Source: Baffinella frigidus (lineage: Eukaryota > Cryptophyceae > Cryptomonadales > Baffinellaceae). From it: 13,115 nt of DNA. The position numbers and the translations under genes are program-made. The DNA lies in the NCBI GenBank assembly GCA_026770585.1, contig MU646972.1, positions 29,491 through 42,605 on the forward strand. Reading direction: 5' to 3'. Positions 10,101 through 12,641 of this stretch are shown here, in pieces; position 1 is the stretch's first letter; each line of letters opens with the position of its first letter. A model generated the notes under the pieces. It did no database searches and had not been told where the DNA came from. It worked only from the letters and a program-made list of their open reading frames with translations.

Positions 10101-10395
10101 CCGACCACCAGCGAGTCCACCTCCTCCACGCCGCCTCCGATCGCCCGCACCGACAGCGCCGCGGGGCGCGCGGAGCGCCGGGAGGAGGAGGGGCGCGCCG
10201 TGGAGAGCGCGCGCTGCGGAAGGGGGGGGTGCAGGGGGGGGGCTTTAATTGGGGGAGGGGGGGACGTTGTTGAGAGCGGGTGGGGGGGGGTAGGCAGAGG
10301 GTTCGCACCGAGCTCCCGAGGGAGGGGGGCATGGAGGGGAGCAACGCAGCAGCGGGGGCAGCGAGGAGCGCCGCTGACAGCAGCGAGAAGCGCAT
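74..10395 (-). CDS. PPOX: Protoporphyrinogen oxidase gene (split, N-terminal 8 exons; continues past the left edge)
   Basis: The model joins 10309-10395, 10058-10213, 6657-6729, 3744-3829, 2532-2603, 1327-1422, 842-870 and 74-135 on the minus strand (661 nt, open throughout, every junction in phase). PPOX oxidises protoporphyrinogen IX to protoporphyrin IX with FAD and O2, the last step shared by heme and chlorophyll synthesis, normally in plastids. What I see: a hydrophobic leader (residues 1-17), a basic Ser/Ala-rich segment (30-54), the dinucleotide-binding motif GSGISGS (67-73), the acidic residue of TEAK (90) with VVGGN (94-98), FLWEEGPNTFQPT (107-119), CDLGLKDE (127-134), LPRCVFWEG (about 142-150), LRAGIGAIGL (174-183) and IDPFVSGVYAG. 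Family members are usually about 480-560 residues, so over half is missing to the left. Seven introns run from 95 to 3328 bp. Family assignment is strong; that the gene is expressed is inference. Confidence 0.9.
136..841. repeat. Intron 7: degenerate telomere-like heptamers
   Basis: Most of this stretch is variants of (T)TTAGGG read on the plus strand: TTTAGGG, TTGAGGG, TGTAGGG, TTTGGGG. Purer blocks are GGGTTGA at about 435-499 and TTTAGGG at about 631-668. A non-repetitive island at 685-745 contains a GCGGCCGC (708-715). It also holds the E8 pseudo-copy. Confidence 0.85.
238..293 (-). pseudogene. Frameshifted copy of PPOX exon 8
   Basis: Repeats the E8 core: LGEAVFWKIIDPFVS is readable, with Arg changed to Trp. 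Then an extra base before GGGGTGTATGC destroys the VYAG frame. Neither the acceptor nor the donor is kept. It lies upstream of E8 in transcript order. Confidence 0.85.
842..870 (-). CDS. PPOX: PPOX exon 7 (29-nt microexon)
   Basis: 29 bp between acceptor aaaaccag and donor gtctga. It encodes EESVKEFIT plus two bases of an Arg codon that E8 completes (AG|G). EESV-EF---LG is conserved in PPOX just before the (D/E)PFxSGVYAG motif. The phase is exact on both sides: phase 0 in, phase 2 out. It stands in a sea of telomere-like heptamers, and no repeat explains it. Confidence 0.8.
871..1119. repeat. Intron 6: telomere-like heptamers with a 14-bp higher-order unit
   Basis: TTGAGGG and TTTAGGG variants. 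From about 1027 to 1119 the pattern alternates GGGTTCA with GGGTTTA, giving a 14-bp dimer repeated several times, a sign of local amplification of a variant pair. Confidence 0.8.
1132..1185 (-). pseudogene. 3' fragment of PPOX exon 6
   Basis: Encodes KLCAGIGAIGLVA and ends APAE with the same GAG|gcaaac edge as E6. The first half of the exon is missing: a MITE-D-like sequence (1186-1301) abuts it. It lies downstream of the intact E6, about 190 bp away, as a direct repeat of roughly 60 bp (1126-1185 against 1321-1380). Confidence 0.85.
1186..1301. mobile_element. MITE-D copy, left end missing
   Basis: Shares with 7971-8085 and 12125-12298 the core ttaccttatccgtaggaac, the hairpin ccctacgg/ccgtaggg around gttgccta, the tail ggttattc and the terminal cgctgtgtg. 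The matching cacacagcg end is absent, replaced by the E6 fragment. Confidence 0.75.
1327..1422 (-). CDS. PPOX: PPOX exon 6 (intact copy)
   Basis: 96 bp, 32 codons, phase 0 both ends. Acceptor ccgaaatcag. It encodes VEDAPFFALLNPLEK then LRAGIGAIGL and VAPPPAE, the conserved PFF...K(I/L)RAGxGA(I/L)G...PPP stretch of PPOX. The only donor that fits the frame is the non-canonical GC in GAG|gcaaac, and the truncated copy at 1132 keeps the same GAGGCAAAC. Joined to E7 it reads APPPAE-EESVKEF. Nested close to a GATA array and a MITE-D fragment. Confidence 0.85.
1450..1600. repeat. GATA/GATG tetranucleotide microsatellite
   Basis: About 150 bp of gatagata with gatg and gaca variants, in intron 5. It is flanked by two copies of a 43-bp sequence that is the start of E6 plus its intron edge (1393-1436 and 1599-1642). 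Confidence 0.95.
1599..1627 (-). pseudogene. 5' fragment of PPOX exon 6
   Basis: Carries the acceptor cccgaaatcag and the first 29 bases (VDDAPTFSLL against VEDAPFFALL), then runs straight into the GATA array. It lies upstream of the intact E6, so the microsatellite separates two copies of the same exon start. Confidence 0.85.
1693..1816. repeat. Fold-back element with three CACGTG palindromes
   Basis: An imperfect inverted repeat: the left arm around aggcgg...ggtcacgtggctacacgg pairs with the right arm around ccatgtagccacgtgacc...ccgcct. CACGTG occurs at 1725-1730, 1756-1761 and 1783-1788. A direct repeat of ttatgtgtttggtcacgtg lies within it. No terminal duplication recognised. Confidence 0.65.
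2025..2054 (-). pseudogene. 3' fragment of PPOX exon 5
   Basis: Encodes GDIYPFPSN, matching GDLYPLPSK of E5, followed by gtcctc at the donor position (AAT instead of AAG before it). Downstream of the intact exon in transcript order. Confidence 0.75.
2063..2167. repeat. Telomere-like heptamers, mixed variants
   Basis: TTTAGGG, TGTAGGG, TGCAGGG and TTCAGGG units leading into the homogeneous array to the right. Confidence 0.85.
2168..2335. repeat. Homogeneous GGGTTGA heptamer array
   Basis: Roughly two dozen near-perfect copies of the variant heptamer GGGTTGA in intron 5; the repeated Pro-Ser-Thr-Leu-Asn-Pro-Gln reading on the minus strand is an artefact of the 7-bp period. Confidence 0.95.
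2434..2465 (-). pseudogene. 3' fragment of PPOX exon 5 with donor
   Basis: Matches the last 30 or so bases of E5 including AAG|gtcccc. A small insertion breaks the frame (GDL, then a shifted SPLP). The head of the exon is replaced by AT-rich intron sequence. Downstream of the intact exon. Confidence 0.78.
2532..2603 (-). CDS. PPOX: PPOX exon 5 (intact copy)
   Basis: 72 bp, 24 codons, phase 0 at both ends. Acceptor ccgggacag, donor gttcgc after CCAAG. It encodes IVFADHTLPRCVFWEG then DLYPLPSK, matching the family's (V/L)xDPxxPRFVxWxGKLxPLP segment between the GLKDE helix and the PFF region. Asp-Pro of most relatives is Asp-His here and Phe is Cys, both visible substitutions. Three 5' fragments lie upstream and two 3' fragments downstream. 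Confidence 0.87.
2634..2708. repeat. 75-bp direct repeat, copy 1 (intron 4 tail)
   Basis: gtctaggacag followed by cagagtcagtgtttcaa and ctcggtttcc; nearly identical to 3461-3535. Both copies sit to the right of an E5 acceptor. Confidence 0.88.
2821..2862 (-). pseudogene. 5' fragment of PPOX exon 5 with acceptor
   Basis: Acceptor gtcacag followed by IVFADHTPPLYVYW, then unrelated sequence. Upstream of the intact exon. Confidence 0.8.
2929..2945 (-). pseudogene. Short 5' fragment of PPOX exon 5 with acceptor
   Basis: Acceptor gacgcag and the first 17 or so bases, reading IVFAD. Its intron side shares the caggaatc(g/a)at repeat with the copy at 2862. Confidence 0.7.
3156..3336. repeat. Palindromic element with 19-bp terminal inverted repeats
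   Basis: Ends ccggttcagtacccagtag (3156-3174) and its exact complement (3318-3336). Inside are a perfect 38-bp palindrome (3162-3199) and a perfect 20-bp palindrome, ccgcgtgacc/ggtcacgcgg (3231-3250). The related site at 2790-2850 has one such arm directly joined to ggcggcgtgtgg, without the middle. Confidence 0.8.
3331..3360 (-). pseudogene. 5' fragment of PPOX exon 5 with long intron tail
   Basis: Acceptor ccggcacag followed by IVFSYHTLP, then the palindromic element 3156-3336. The intron tail to its right (to about 3535) repeats the tail of the intact exon (2604-2708), so duplication covered intron and exon head together. Confidence 0.8.
3395..3471. repeat. Direct repeat and hairpin
   Basis: ctgtcctagacgtccttagg occurs at 3395 and 3441; the second copy forms a perfect hairpin, ctgtcctagac (3441-3451) with gtctaggacag (3461-3471). 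Confidence 0.82.
3461..3535. repeat. 75-bp direct repeat, copy 2
   Basis: Counterpart of 2634-2708; part of a duplicated unit that also carries the E5 acceptor and exon head (3331-3360). Confidence 0.88.
3580..3654 (-). pseudogene. 3' fragment of PPOX exon 4 with donor
   Basis: 75 bp reading EEGLNTFKPARQIFRLA then CDLGLKDE, ending GACGAG|gtaatg. The acceptor and first 11 bases are absent, replaced by an AT-rich stretch. Pro of EEGPN is Leu and Gln is Lys. Downstream of intact E4; its donor looks stronger than that of E4 itself. Confidence 0.88.
3744..3829 (-). CDS. PPOX: PPOX exon 4 (intact copy 4a)
   Basis: 86 bp, entering in phase 1 and leaving in phase 0. Acceptor catttcttccgcag is strong; the donor is gtgccc after GACGAG. 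It encodes FLWEEGPNTFQPT then RQILRLA and CDLGLKDE. The WEEGPN-F-P signature followed by a DLGLKDE helix is characteristic of PPOX. Several partial copies lie on both sides, but only this one has both splice sites and an unbroken frame. Confidence 0.9.
3916..4013 (+). repeat. Dispersed 100-bp repeat with hairpin, copy 1
   Basis: ttagtgatgactcaccg, aatttcg(g/c)aagatc and cagttgc, then a hairpin of 17-base arms with two mismatches (3973-3989 and 3997-4013, around ggcatgggttttatgcc). Also at 5768-5880, and in part inverted at 6371-6420. Confidence 0.82.
4042..4091 (-). pseudogene. 5' fragment of PPOX exon 4 with acceptor
   Basis: Acceptor ctatgcag then FLWGEGPSTF; similarity fades afterwards. 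Upstream of intact E4. Confidence 0.82.
4152..4218. repeat. Tandem repeat of about 18-20 bp
   Basis: Four imperfect units of gagattccattttgggg with a/g variation, followed by cggcttcaacgg repeats (4220-4262) that run into the E4 fragment at 4263. Confidence 0.82.
4263..4314 (-). pseudogene. 5' fragment of PPOX exon 4, acceptor mutated
   Basis: Reads FLWEEGPNSFQPTGQIL, then merges into a CTTCAACGG-type tandem repeat. The acceptor cag of E4 is cat here, so splicing is not expected. The adjoining intron tail (4315-4370) repeats that of E4 (3830-3886) closely. Confidence 0.87.
4366..4472. repeat. 20-bp minisatellite
   Basis: About five tandem units of gatagataggcccgcctcgg, with tatgccc variants at the ends. 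A single unit sits at 3886-3902 beside E4, and two more at 4627-4664, beyond an inserted MITE-C. It belongs to the intron tail duplicated with E4. Confidence 0.92.
4490..4628 (-). mobile_element. MITE-C copy 1 (139 bp)
   Basis: Ends ccacttagcagc and gctgctcagtgg are near-perfect inverted repeats. The interior (tactagaatcttatcc, gccctggaa) matches copy 2 in opposite orientation. It interrupts the 20-bp minisatellite. No clear target duplication. Confidence 0.78.
4697..4835 (+). mobile_element. MITE-C copy 2 (139 bp)
   Basis: Ends ccacttagcagc and gctgctacgtgg; the same length as copy 1 and inverted to it across a 68-bp spacer. Its right end abuts the stop-bearing E4 fragment. Confidence 0.78.
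4836..4870 (-). pseudogene. 5' fragment of PPOX exon 4 with a stop, cut by MITE-C
   Basis: Reads FL then a TAG in place of the Trp codon, then EEGPNTFQ. It ends exactly where a MITE-C copy (4697-4835) begins. The acceptor AG is lost. Confidence 0.85.
4881..5096. repeat. Telomere-like heptamers in intron 3
   Basis: TTTAGGG, TTTCGGG and TTTAAGG variants in the same plus-strand orientation as the left-edge arrays. Confidence 0.85.
5163..5257 (+). repeat. Intron segment inverted relative to 7372-7462
   Basis: gttctaataatcttcgtata, gatatatgactccgggtagg and ctctcgtgtgt match the complement of 7372-7462 with few differences. In the other copy this sequence directly follows the donor of exon copy 3b. 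Confidence 0.85.
5265..5299 (-). pseudogene. Diverged 5' fragment of PPOX exon 4
   Basis: An AG (ctag) is followed by LLWDEVPNTL, a diverged form of FLWEEGPNTF. The most distant upstream copy of E4. Confidence 0.65.
5322..5344. repeat. Perfect 10-bp-stem hairpin
   Basis: ggtctcacca and tggtgagacc around ata, in intron 3. Confidence 0.75.
5419..5553. repeat. Direct repeat plus compound hairpin
   Basis: aacccgagtgaggcagagct occurs at about 5420 and 5519. Arms gctgcagggctcc (5490-5502) and ggagccctgcagc (5541-5553) pair exactly, with an inner stem ctctgcctc/gaggcagag (5510-5518 and 5529-5537). A structured intron element; no known family recognised. Confidence 0.72.
5768..5880 (+). repeat. Dispersed 100-bp repeat with hairpin, copy 2
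   Basis: Same order of motifs as 3916-4013; the hairpin arms have drifted on the right side. Confidence 0.8.
5948..6029. repeat. Two adjacent hairpins
   Basis: taggaaat/atttccta at 5948-5955 and 5972-5979, then aaggataaaac/gttttattcctt (6004-6029, one bulge). The stretch ctaccgtagggtcc echoes the MITE-D core, so this may be a decayed relative. Confidence 0.6.
6206..6355. mobile_element. MITE-A copy 1 (150 bp, perfect 42-bp inverted repeats)
   Basis: Arms 6206-6247 and 6314-6355 are exact complements over 42 bp, starting ttatctcagaaaaggg, with a 66-bp centre. Flanks aacc (6202-6205 and 6356-6359) look like a 4-bp target duplication. No coding capacity; perfect arms suggest a recent insertion into intron 3. 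Confidence 0.88.
6371..6420 (-). repeat. Dispersed repeat, inverted partial copy 3
   Basis: Complement of the aatttcggaagatcactaat / cagttgcactttt section of 5768-5880. It immediately follows the donor of the E3 fragment at 6431, so this is probably the original intron-3 head. Confidence 0.72.
6431..6452 (-). pseudogene. 3' fragment of PPOX exon 3 with donor
   Basis: 22 bases reading VITDEAD plus one base, then gtgcgt, the same donor as 3c. Downstream of 3c. The following intron sequence (6371-6420) is also repeated elsewhere, inverted. Confidence 0.8.
6540..6650. repeat. GAA-type purine microsatellite
   Basis: About 110 bp of gaa/aga runs ending gaggaggag, starting 7 bp beyond the donor of exon 3c. 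In the transcript it reads as UUC repeats. Confidence 0.95.
6657..6729 (-). CDS. PPOX: PPOX exon 3 (preferred copy, 3c)
   Basis: 73 bp, phase 0 to phase 1. Acceptor gcgcgcag is backed by a CT-repeat tract; donor gtgcgt matches the gtgcg style of E1 and E2. It encodes QGVDVLCTEAKDVVGGN then VITKEAD plus the first base of a Gly codon. This completes the FAD-binding unit: the Glu of TEAK is at the position that normally binds the adenosine ribose, and VVGGN is the conserved loop. Joining to E4 gives KEAD-G-FLWEEGPN with no break. It is preferred over the copies at 7461 and 7725 because its donor and KEADG ending fit the family best. Confidence 0.85.
6791..6813 (-). pseudogene. 5' fragment of PPOX exon 3 with acceptor
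   Basis: Acceptor gcccgcag and the first 23 bases of E3 (QGVDVLC), then the intron-tail repeat that contains gaactc(a/g)gcacat. It overlaps one end of the third MITE-C copy. Confidence 0.78.
6804..6922 (+). mobile_element. MITE-C copy 3, diverged
   Basis: Shares ggataagattctagtacaaa and tcgtt(t/g)agat(t/g)gactgtatcc with copy 2. The ends are degenerate and the left end overlaps an E3 fragment. Confidence 0.65.
6961..7030 (+). pseudogene. Inverted, disrupted copy of PPOX exon 3
   Basis: Reads VLCTEAKDVV on the plus strand, then an insertion and a partial second copy of GGGAACGTCATCACT. It is opposite in orientation to every other exon copy, so the minus-strand transcript carries its antisense. 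Confidence 0.82.
7059..7068 (-). pseudogene. Acceptor stub of PPOX exon 3 behind a long CT/CG tract
   Basis: On the minus strand a long CT run and a CG run lead to gtgcag|CAAGGAGTGG, about ten bases of E3 before similarity stops. A similar stub (gcgcag|CAAGG) has its edge at 7231. Confidence 0.6.
7073..7136. repeat. CG then GA dinucleotide array
   Basis: Alternating CG to about 7090, then about 23 GA units to 7136. On the minus strand it is a CT/GC tract leading to the E3 acceptor stub; shorter forms stand before the acceptors of 3c and the 6813 fragment. Confidence 0.93.
7156..7215. repeat. Intron-tail repeat with hairpin
   Basis: gtgaactcggcacatgcaag then a hairpin caggaccaga/tctggtcctg (7182-7191 and 7193-7202). 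Related sequence follows at 7554-7680 and in part at 6768-6790, each to the right of an E3 acceptor. Confidence 0.75.
7372..7462 (-). repeat. Intron segment after exon copy 3b, inverted partner of 5163-5257
   Basis: Starts at the donor of 3b and continues about 90 bp; the inverted partner lies 2.2 kb away with exon 3c between them. Confidence 0.85.
7461..7530 (-). CDS. PPOX: PPOX exon 3, second full copy (3b), possible alternative exon
   Basis: 70 bp, with acceptor gcgcgcag and a GT directly after it (gttcta). It encodes QEVDVLCTEAKDVVGGN then VITEEA. It starts phase 0 and ends phase 1, like 3c, but is one codon shorter. Splicing to E4 would give EEA-G-FLW, still in frame. Gly-2 of 3c is Glu here. 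Because each copy shifts phase by one, two copies cannot both be included without a frameshift, so any use must be mutually exclusive. It could equally be a relic whose last three bases were lost. Confidence 0.6.
7554..7652. repeat. Three tandem 32-35-bp units
   Basis: Each unit reads roughly (ga)actcggcacat, two or three variable bases, aaga(c/t)agtcaggtcca. They form the intron tail before exon copy 3b. Confidence 0.87.
7725..7794 (-). CDS. PPOX: PPOX exon 3, third full copy (3a), possible alternative exon
   Basis: 70 bp, preceded by acceptor ggtctggcag and followed by gtctgc. It encodes QGVDVLCTEAKDVVGGN, VITEEA and one base, with no stop. The coding bases are nearly identical to 3c until the end, where Asp-Gly is replaced by Gly. 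It is the first E3 copy the transcript would meet after E2. Its acceptor lacks the CT tract seen at 3b and 3c, so it may be weaker. Use in mRNA is untested. Confidence 0.6.
7926..8085. mobile_element. MITE-D complete copy (160 bp)
   Basis: Perfect 25-bp inverted repeats, 7926-7950 and 8061-8085, ending cacacagcgggctacgaagg. The interior carries ccttatccgtaggaac and the hairpin ccctacgg/ccgtagg. No clear target duplication. Located in intron 2. Confidence 0.87.
8208..8536 (+). mobile_element. MITE-B copy 1 with internal tandem duplication (329 bp)
   Basis: Ends ccaccctgg and ccagggtgg. The first 133 bp (8208-8340) are repeated at 8341-8473 with two substitutions. Each unit holds the palindrome ggcgccaca-a-tgtggcgcc. 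Flanks atactact and atactcct match at 7 of 8 positions, a possible 8-bp target duplication as in hAT-type elements. Confidence 0.83.
8601..8769. repeat. Short direct repeats in intron 2
   Basis: agcctgtgattagtcaact occurs twice (about 8601 and 8639), and catagacttttgtatcactc occurs twice (about 8679 and 8746). Function unknown. Confidence 0.75.
8808..8935. repeat. GAA-type purine microsatellite
   Basis: About 125 bp of gaagaa with aaa and cag interruptions, in intron 2; UUC-rich in the transcript. The Lys-rich reading on the plus strand is an artefact. Confidence 0.93.
9000..9420. other. Low-repeat AT-richer stretch of intron 2
   Basis: No exon recognised on either strand. Inverted arms aatttataaacttggtt (about 9001) and aacccagtttataaatt (about 9092) and a perfect 24-bp palindrome, aaaatagtcaga/tctgactatttt (9331-9354), are present. 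Confidence 0.6.
9432..9628 (-). mobile_element. MITE-B copy 2 (197 bp)
   Basis: Complement of 8208-8536 without the internal duplication; ends ccaccctgg and ccagggtgg. It lies 0.9 kb from copy 1 in opposite orientation. Confidence 0.85.
9664..9803. mobile_element. MITE-A-like copy 2 (140 bp, 55-bp inverted repeats)
   Basis: Arms 9664-9718 and 9749-9803 pair with two mismatches and begin ttatccggggaaacc. Flanks gcct (9660-9663 and 9804-9807) form a 4-bp target duplication. Same TTATC terminus and target size as the element at 6206. Confidence 0.87.
9895..10044. mobile_element. MITE-A-like copy 3, long inverted repeats, beside the E2 donor
   Basis: Arms of about 58 bp with a few mismatches (taatctccata ... 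attaattgcttttgg). The inner ends (gcaacgaaaattactacac) are shared with copy 2. The right end is 13 bp from the donor of E2. Ends differ from TTATC, so membership is inferred from the inner arms. Confidence 0.75.
10058..10213 (-). CDS. PPOX: PPOX exon 2: transit-like segment and FAD-binding motif
   Basis: 156 bp, 52 codons, phase 0 at both ends. It follows acceptor cttccgcag and ends CACCAG with donor gtgcgc. The first 24 residues are rich in Ser, Arg and Ala with few acidic residues (RALSTARPSSSRR and so on), like a plastid transit peptide. Then comes an acidic VEEVD stretch and LVVGSGISGSSLAF, the beta-alpha-beta dinucleotide-binding fold with GxGxxG that starts mature PPOX enzymes. No extra copies of this exon or of E1 were seen, unlike all internal exons except E7. 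An inverted-repeat element ends 13 bp beyond its donor. Confidence 0.9.
10214..10308 (-). other. PPOX intron 1 (95 bp)
   Basis: GT-AG intron between the leader and transit-like exons. It begins gtgcga and ends in a long C-rich pyrimidine tract followed by ttccgcag. It is phase 0 and restores the frame: without it the leader frame does not reach the GSGISGS motif. It is the only short intron in the gene and carries no repeats, so it probably shows the ancestral intron size. Confidence 0.82.
10309..10395 (-). CDS. PPOX: PPOX exon 1: signal-peptide-like leader
   Basis: Encodes 29 residues starting MRFSLLSAALLAAPAAA, a short basic start followed by a hydrophobic Ala/Leu core and small residues, as in an ER signal peptide. 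An in-frame ATG lies four codons upstream (10405-10407), and a further in-frame ATG at 10488 would bury the hydrophobic stretch, so I prefer 10395 or 10407. The exon ends AGCTCG with donor gtgcga, phase 0. An ER leader ahead of a transit-like segment is the usual arrangement in algae with secondary plastids. The exact start and signal cleavage site are not proven by sequence. Confidence 0.8.
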
Positions 10396-10407
10396 CCCGT
10401 GCAACAT

Positions 10408-10880
10408 CTTGCCTGATGAGGGGTGTGGGGCGTCAGGATGATCGGGTTGGGCTGATGCGAGCGATGGGGCCTGCAATTTGTCTTCCAACGCAGAGCGACG
10501 AACAAGGCACCTTCGGAAACCCAGATGCCTGCTTGAGCCTCAGGCACCGATCTAGTTCGAAAAACGCGCCGCAGAGCACATCGCAACGCTTCCAAGAGCG
10601 CGCAGGGCCAGGATTCGGAGACAATTCTCCATGGAAGAAAGAGTTTTCGAAATTCCCAGAAGTGAGCAAGAAAGGCGCAAGAAGGGAGAGTGGCGGGGGT
10701 TGCGCTGCTCGCCGCTCAATCCCACGGTCAGCTTCGCGGTTCAAACAAACTGCGGGCTCTGGCGGGAGCGGTAGGGGGCAGGAAGCGGAACCGAATCGAG
10801 GAGAGATCGTTCGTTTTTTCTGTCAGGTTTTCTTTTCCCTTCAGGTTGCGAGCCTCTCCAAGTCGCTTTACAGTCGCCCA
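10408..10880. other. PPOX upstream region, no gene recognised
   Basis: GC-rich near the start codon and mixed farther out. It should hold the 5' UTR and promoter of the minus-strand gene, but I see no TATA box or other element I can defend. Long open frames on both strands here lack recognisable domains. Confidence 0.5.
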
Positions 10881-11053
10881 AGTCTAAAGGCTTTACAGGA
10901 CCTAAAGGACCCTTTATCCCCACCATGAGCCTCATAAAGGCTGACTTGGGTGTGGTGTGTGTGCGATCGCGTTCCCACTTGGGACACCTCAAACACCCCA
11001 AGAGAACCACCCTGTATCCCCTCTTCACGAGCCTCTGCACTGGAGAGCTAAAT

Positions 11054-11153
11054 GCGATCCGAAAGCAAAAAATCTTTCTCTGCAGATCCTCTCTACGGAA
11101 GGGCTTGCCGTTGGGCCATGTTGGGAGAAATTAAAACCCACAAGACCTAAAGG
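11054..11153 (+). repeat. Upstream repeat family, unit 1
   Basis: Pattern: gcgatccgaaag, variable A-rich bases, ctgcagatcc, ctacggaagggc, atgttgggag, ttaaaaccc and cctaaagga. The preceding sequence gagcctctgcactggagagc is duplicated at 11354. Not a recognised family. Confidence 0.8.
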
Positions 11154-11155
11154 AT

Positions 11156-11242
11156 GTGATCCGAAAGGAAGCATGGCTTTTCTGCAGATAAGTTCCGGTG
11201 TCCGCCTATGGCGGGAGTTAAAAAAAAAACCTAAAGGACTCA
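11156..11242 (+). repeat. Upstream repeat family, unit 2
   Basis: gatccgaaaggaagcatggc, ttttctgcag, gtgtccgcctatg, then an A-run and cctaaaggact. Closest to unit 4. Confidence 0.78.
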
Positions 11243-11377
11243 GAAAGGAGTCCTTAAAAAACAAACCTAAAGGACTCAGAAAGGACCTAATGGTAAAGGA
11301 ATTGGTAAACCTTCACACACCCGTTTGAGAATACCCTTTATCCCCTCTTCACGAGCCTCTGCACTGGAGAGCTCAAC

Positions 11378-11472
11378 GCGATCCGAAAGAAAACATTCTT
11401 TTTTGCAGATCCTTTCTACAGAAGGGCGTGTGGTTGAGGGTACGGTGGGAGCATTTAAAACCTAAAGGACCT
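11378..11472 (+). repeat. Upstream repeat family, unit 3
   Basis: gcgatccgaaag to cctaaaggacct; shares about 40 bp of its left flank with unit 1. Confidence 0.78.
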
Positions 11473-11574
11473 CAAGAAAATGACATCAAGGCCCTAAAAG
11501 ATGCCTTCACACGCCCGATAAGGTTTCCCGTTGGCCGGTTTCTGCCGCGATCCTCTGCACCGGGGGTCCTCAAT

Positions 11575-11668
11575 GCGATCCAAAAGAAAGCATGGCTTTT
11601 CTGCAGAACAAGTTCCTGTGTCCGCCTATGTTGGGAGCTCGAAAAAATCTAAAAGACCTAAAGGACTC
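11575..11668 (+). repeat. Upstream repeat family, unit 4
   Basis: gcgatccaaaag, aaagcatggcttttctgcag, gtgtccgcctatgttgggag, then cctaaaggact. Confidence 0.78.
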
Positions 11669-11683
11669 TCCCCCTAGCGTGAA

Positions 11684-11752
11684 TCGTGTTTCTCAACTTA
11701 ACAAACCTCGCCTTCCCCCCCTTTACAGAATCGAGCAACCTTCAGACACTGT
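11684..11752 (+). repeat. 70-bp direct repeat with an acceptor-like end, copy 1
   Basis: tcgtgtttctcaacttaaca, then a C/T tract and tttacag|aatcgagcaacc, like a splice acceptor. Near-identical at 12642-12710. No exon can be recognised after either copy. Confidence 0.82.
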
Positions 11753-12004
11753 TCCACAGTCCTCAGAGGGCATAGCCACACAGCTGTGTGCTACTCTGTG
11801 TTTTCCTGATCCATTCCCCAGCTTCACGTGCCTAGTTATACGCGCCCTTGGCTCGACACCTAGCAGTTGCAGTCAACTGGGGTTTACACCGAGCCAGATT
11901 ACTACTGCCTCAGGGTCGTTCGGAGTTCCCCTGCCAGAGTCGCAGTCGGAAATCCCATCGTACCCACACCAACCACAAATACAGGGGGAAAACATGGCCG
12001 AATT
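11753..12004. other. Unassigned stretch, mostly single-copy
   Basis: About 250 bp with open frames on both strands but no domain I recognise. It follows an acceptor-like sequence and precedes MITE-D, so a short exon is possible; there is no positive evidence. Confidence 0.35.
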
Positions 12005-12298
12005 CACACAGCGAGTTGTGCATGGGAAAAGGCCTTTTCCAAAAAAGCATGATAAAAAGGACACAAATTCAGTTGATTCTGAACCCTTTTTCTGAAGCCT
12101 TTTGAAGCCCAGAATCAACCCATTTCCGGTTACCTTTTCCGTAGGAAACCCCCATATGTCCCTACGGACCCCCCCCCAGATATGTCCCTACGGCCCCATA
12201 TGTCCCTACGGTAAGCAATCCCTACGGATTGCTTACCGTAGGGTCGTAGGTCTCATTGCTTGAGGGTTATTCCGCATCCCGTGGAAGTCCACTGTGTG
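12005..12298. mobile_element. MITE-D long copy (about 294 bp)
   Basis: Ends cacacagcg and cactgtgtg with weak inner pairing. The right half holds ccgtaggaaacccccatatg, three tatgtccctacgg repeats, and a perfect 16-bp stem (12204-12219 with 12228-12243) around ccctacgg. A smaller inverted pair gttgattctg/cagaatcaac lies at 12072-12118. Confidence 0.72.
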
Positions 12299-12396
12299 GT
12301 TATATATCCTACAGGGTGTAAATCCACGTAAAACACACAACCCACATCTCAAAACGTGGCCCTGGGGATATCCTCGTGGTGCTGCTCCGGGGGTCT

Positions 12397-12500
12397 GGTC
12401 CTTTAGGTCCTTTAGGTTTTAATTTCGCCCAACATACGCCAACGACACGCCGTTCCGTAGAAGGGATCTGCAGAGAAAGCAGTTTTGCTTTCGGATCGCG
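12397..12500 (-). repeat. Upstream repeat family, unit 5, inverted
   Basis: Complement reads cgcgatccgaaagcaaaact, ctgcagatcccttctacgga, aaattaaaacctaaaggacc. Same order as units 1-4 but opposite strand. Confidence 0.82.
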
Positions 12501-12641
12501 TCTAATTAAAAGCTGGTGTGTACCGTGTGAGATCACTAGAGTGAGGGGGCCTGAAGGTGTACAGAAGGCAGAGGCGGGCTGAAAACGTATGCTAAAAGCA
12601 TTCGCAGGGTAACCCCAGGGGTTCACATAAAATCACTTTTA

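Noticed and set aside
10092-10928. 278-residue open frame on the plus strand
   Set aside because: Low-complexity Gly/Arg/Ser composition, antisense to PPOX E1, intron 1 and E2 in its first part, no domain recognised; the opposite strand gives a coherent protein.
11592-12095. 167-residue open frame
   Set aside because: Starts in a repeat unit, crosses an acceptor-like repeat, ends in MITE-D; no domain recognised.
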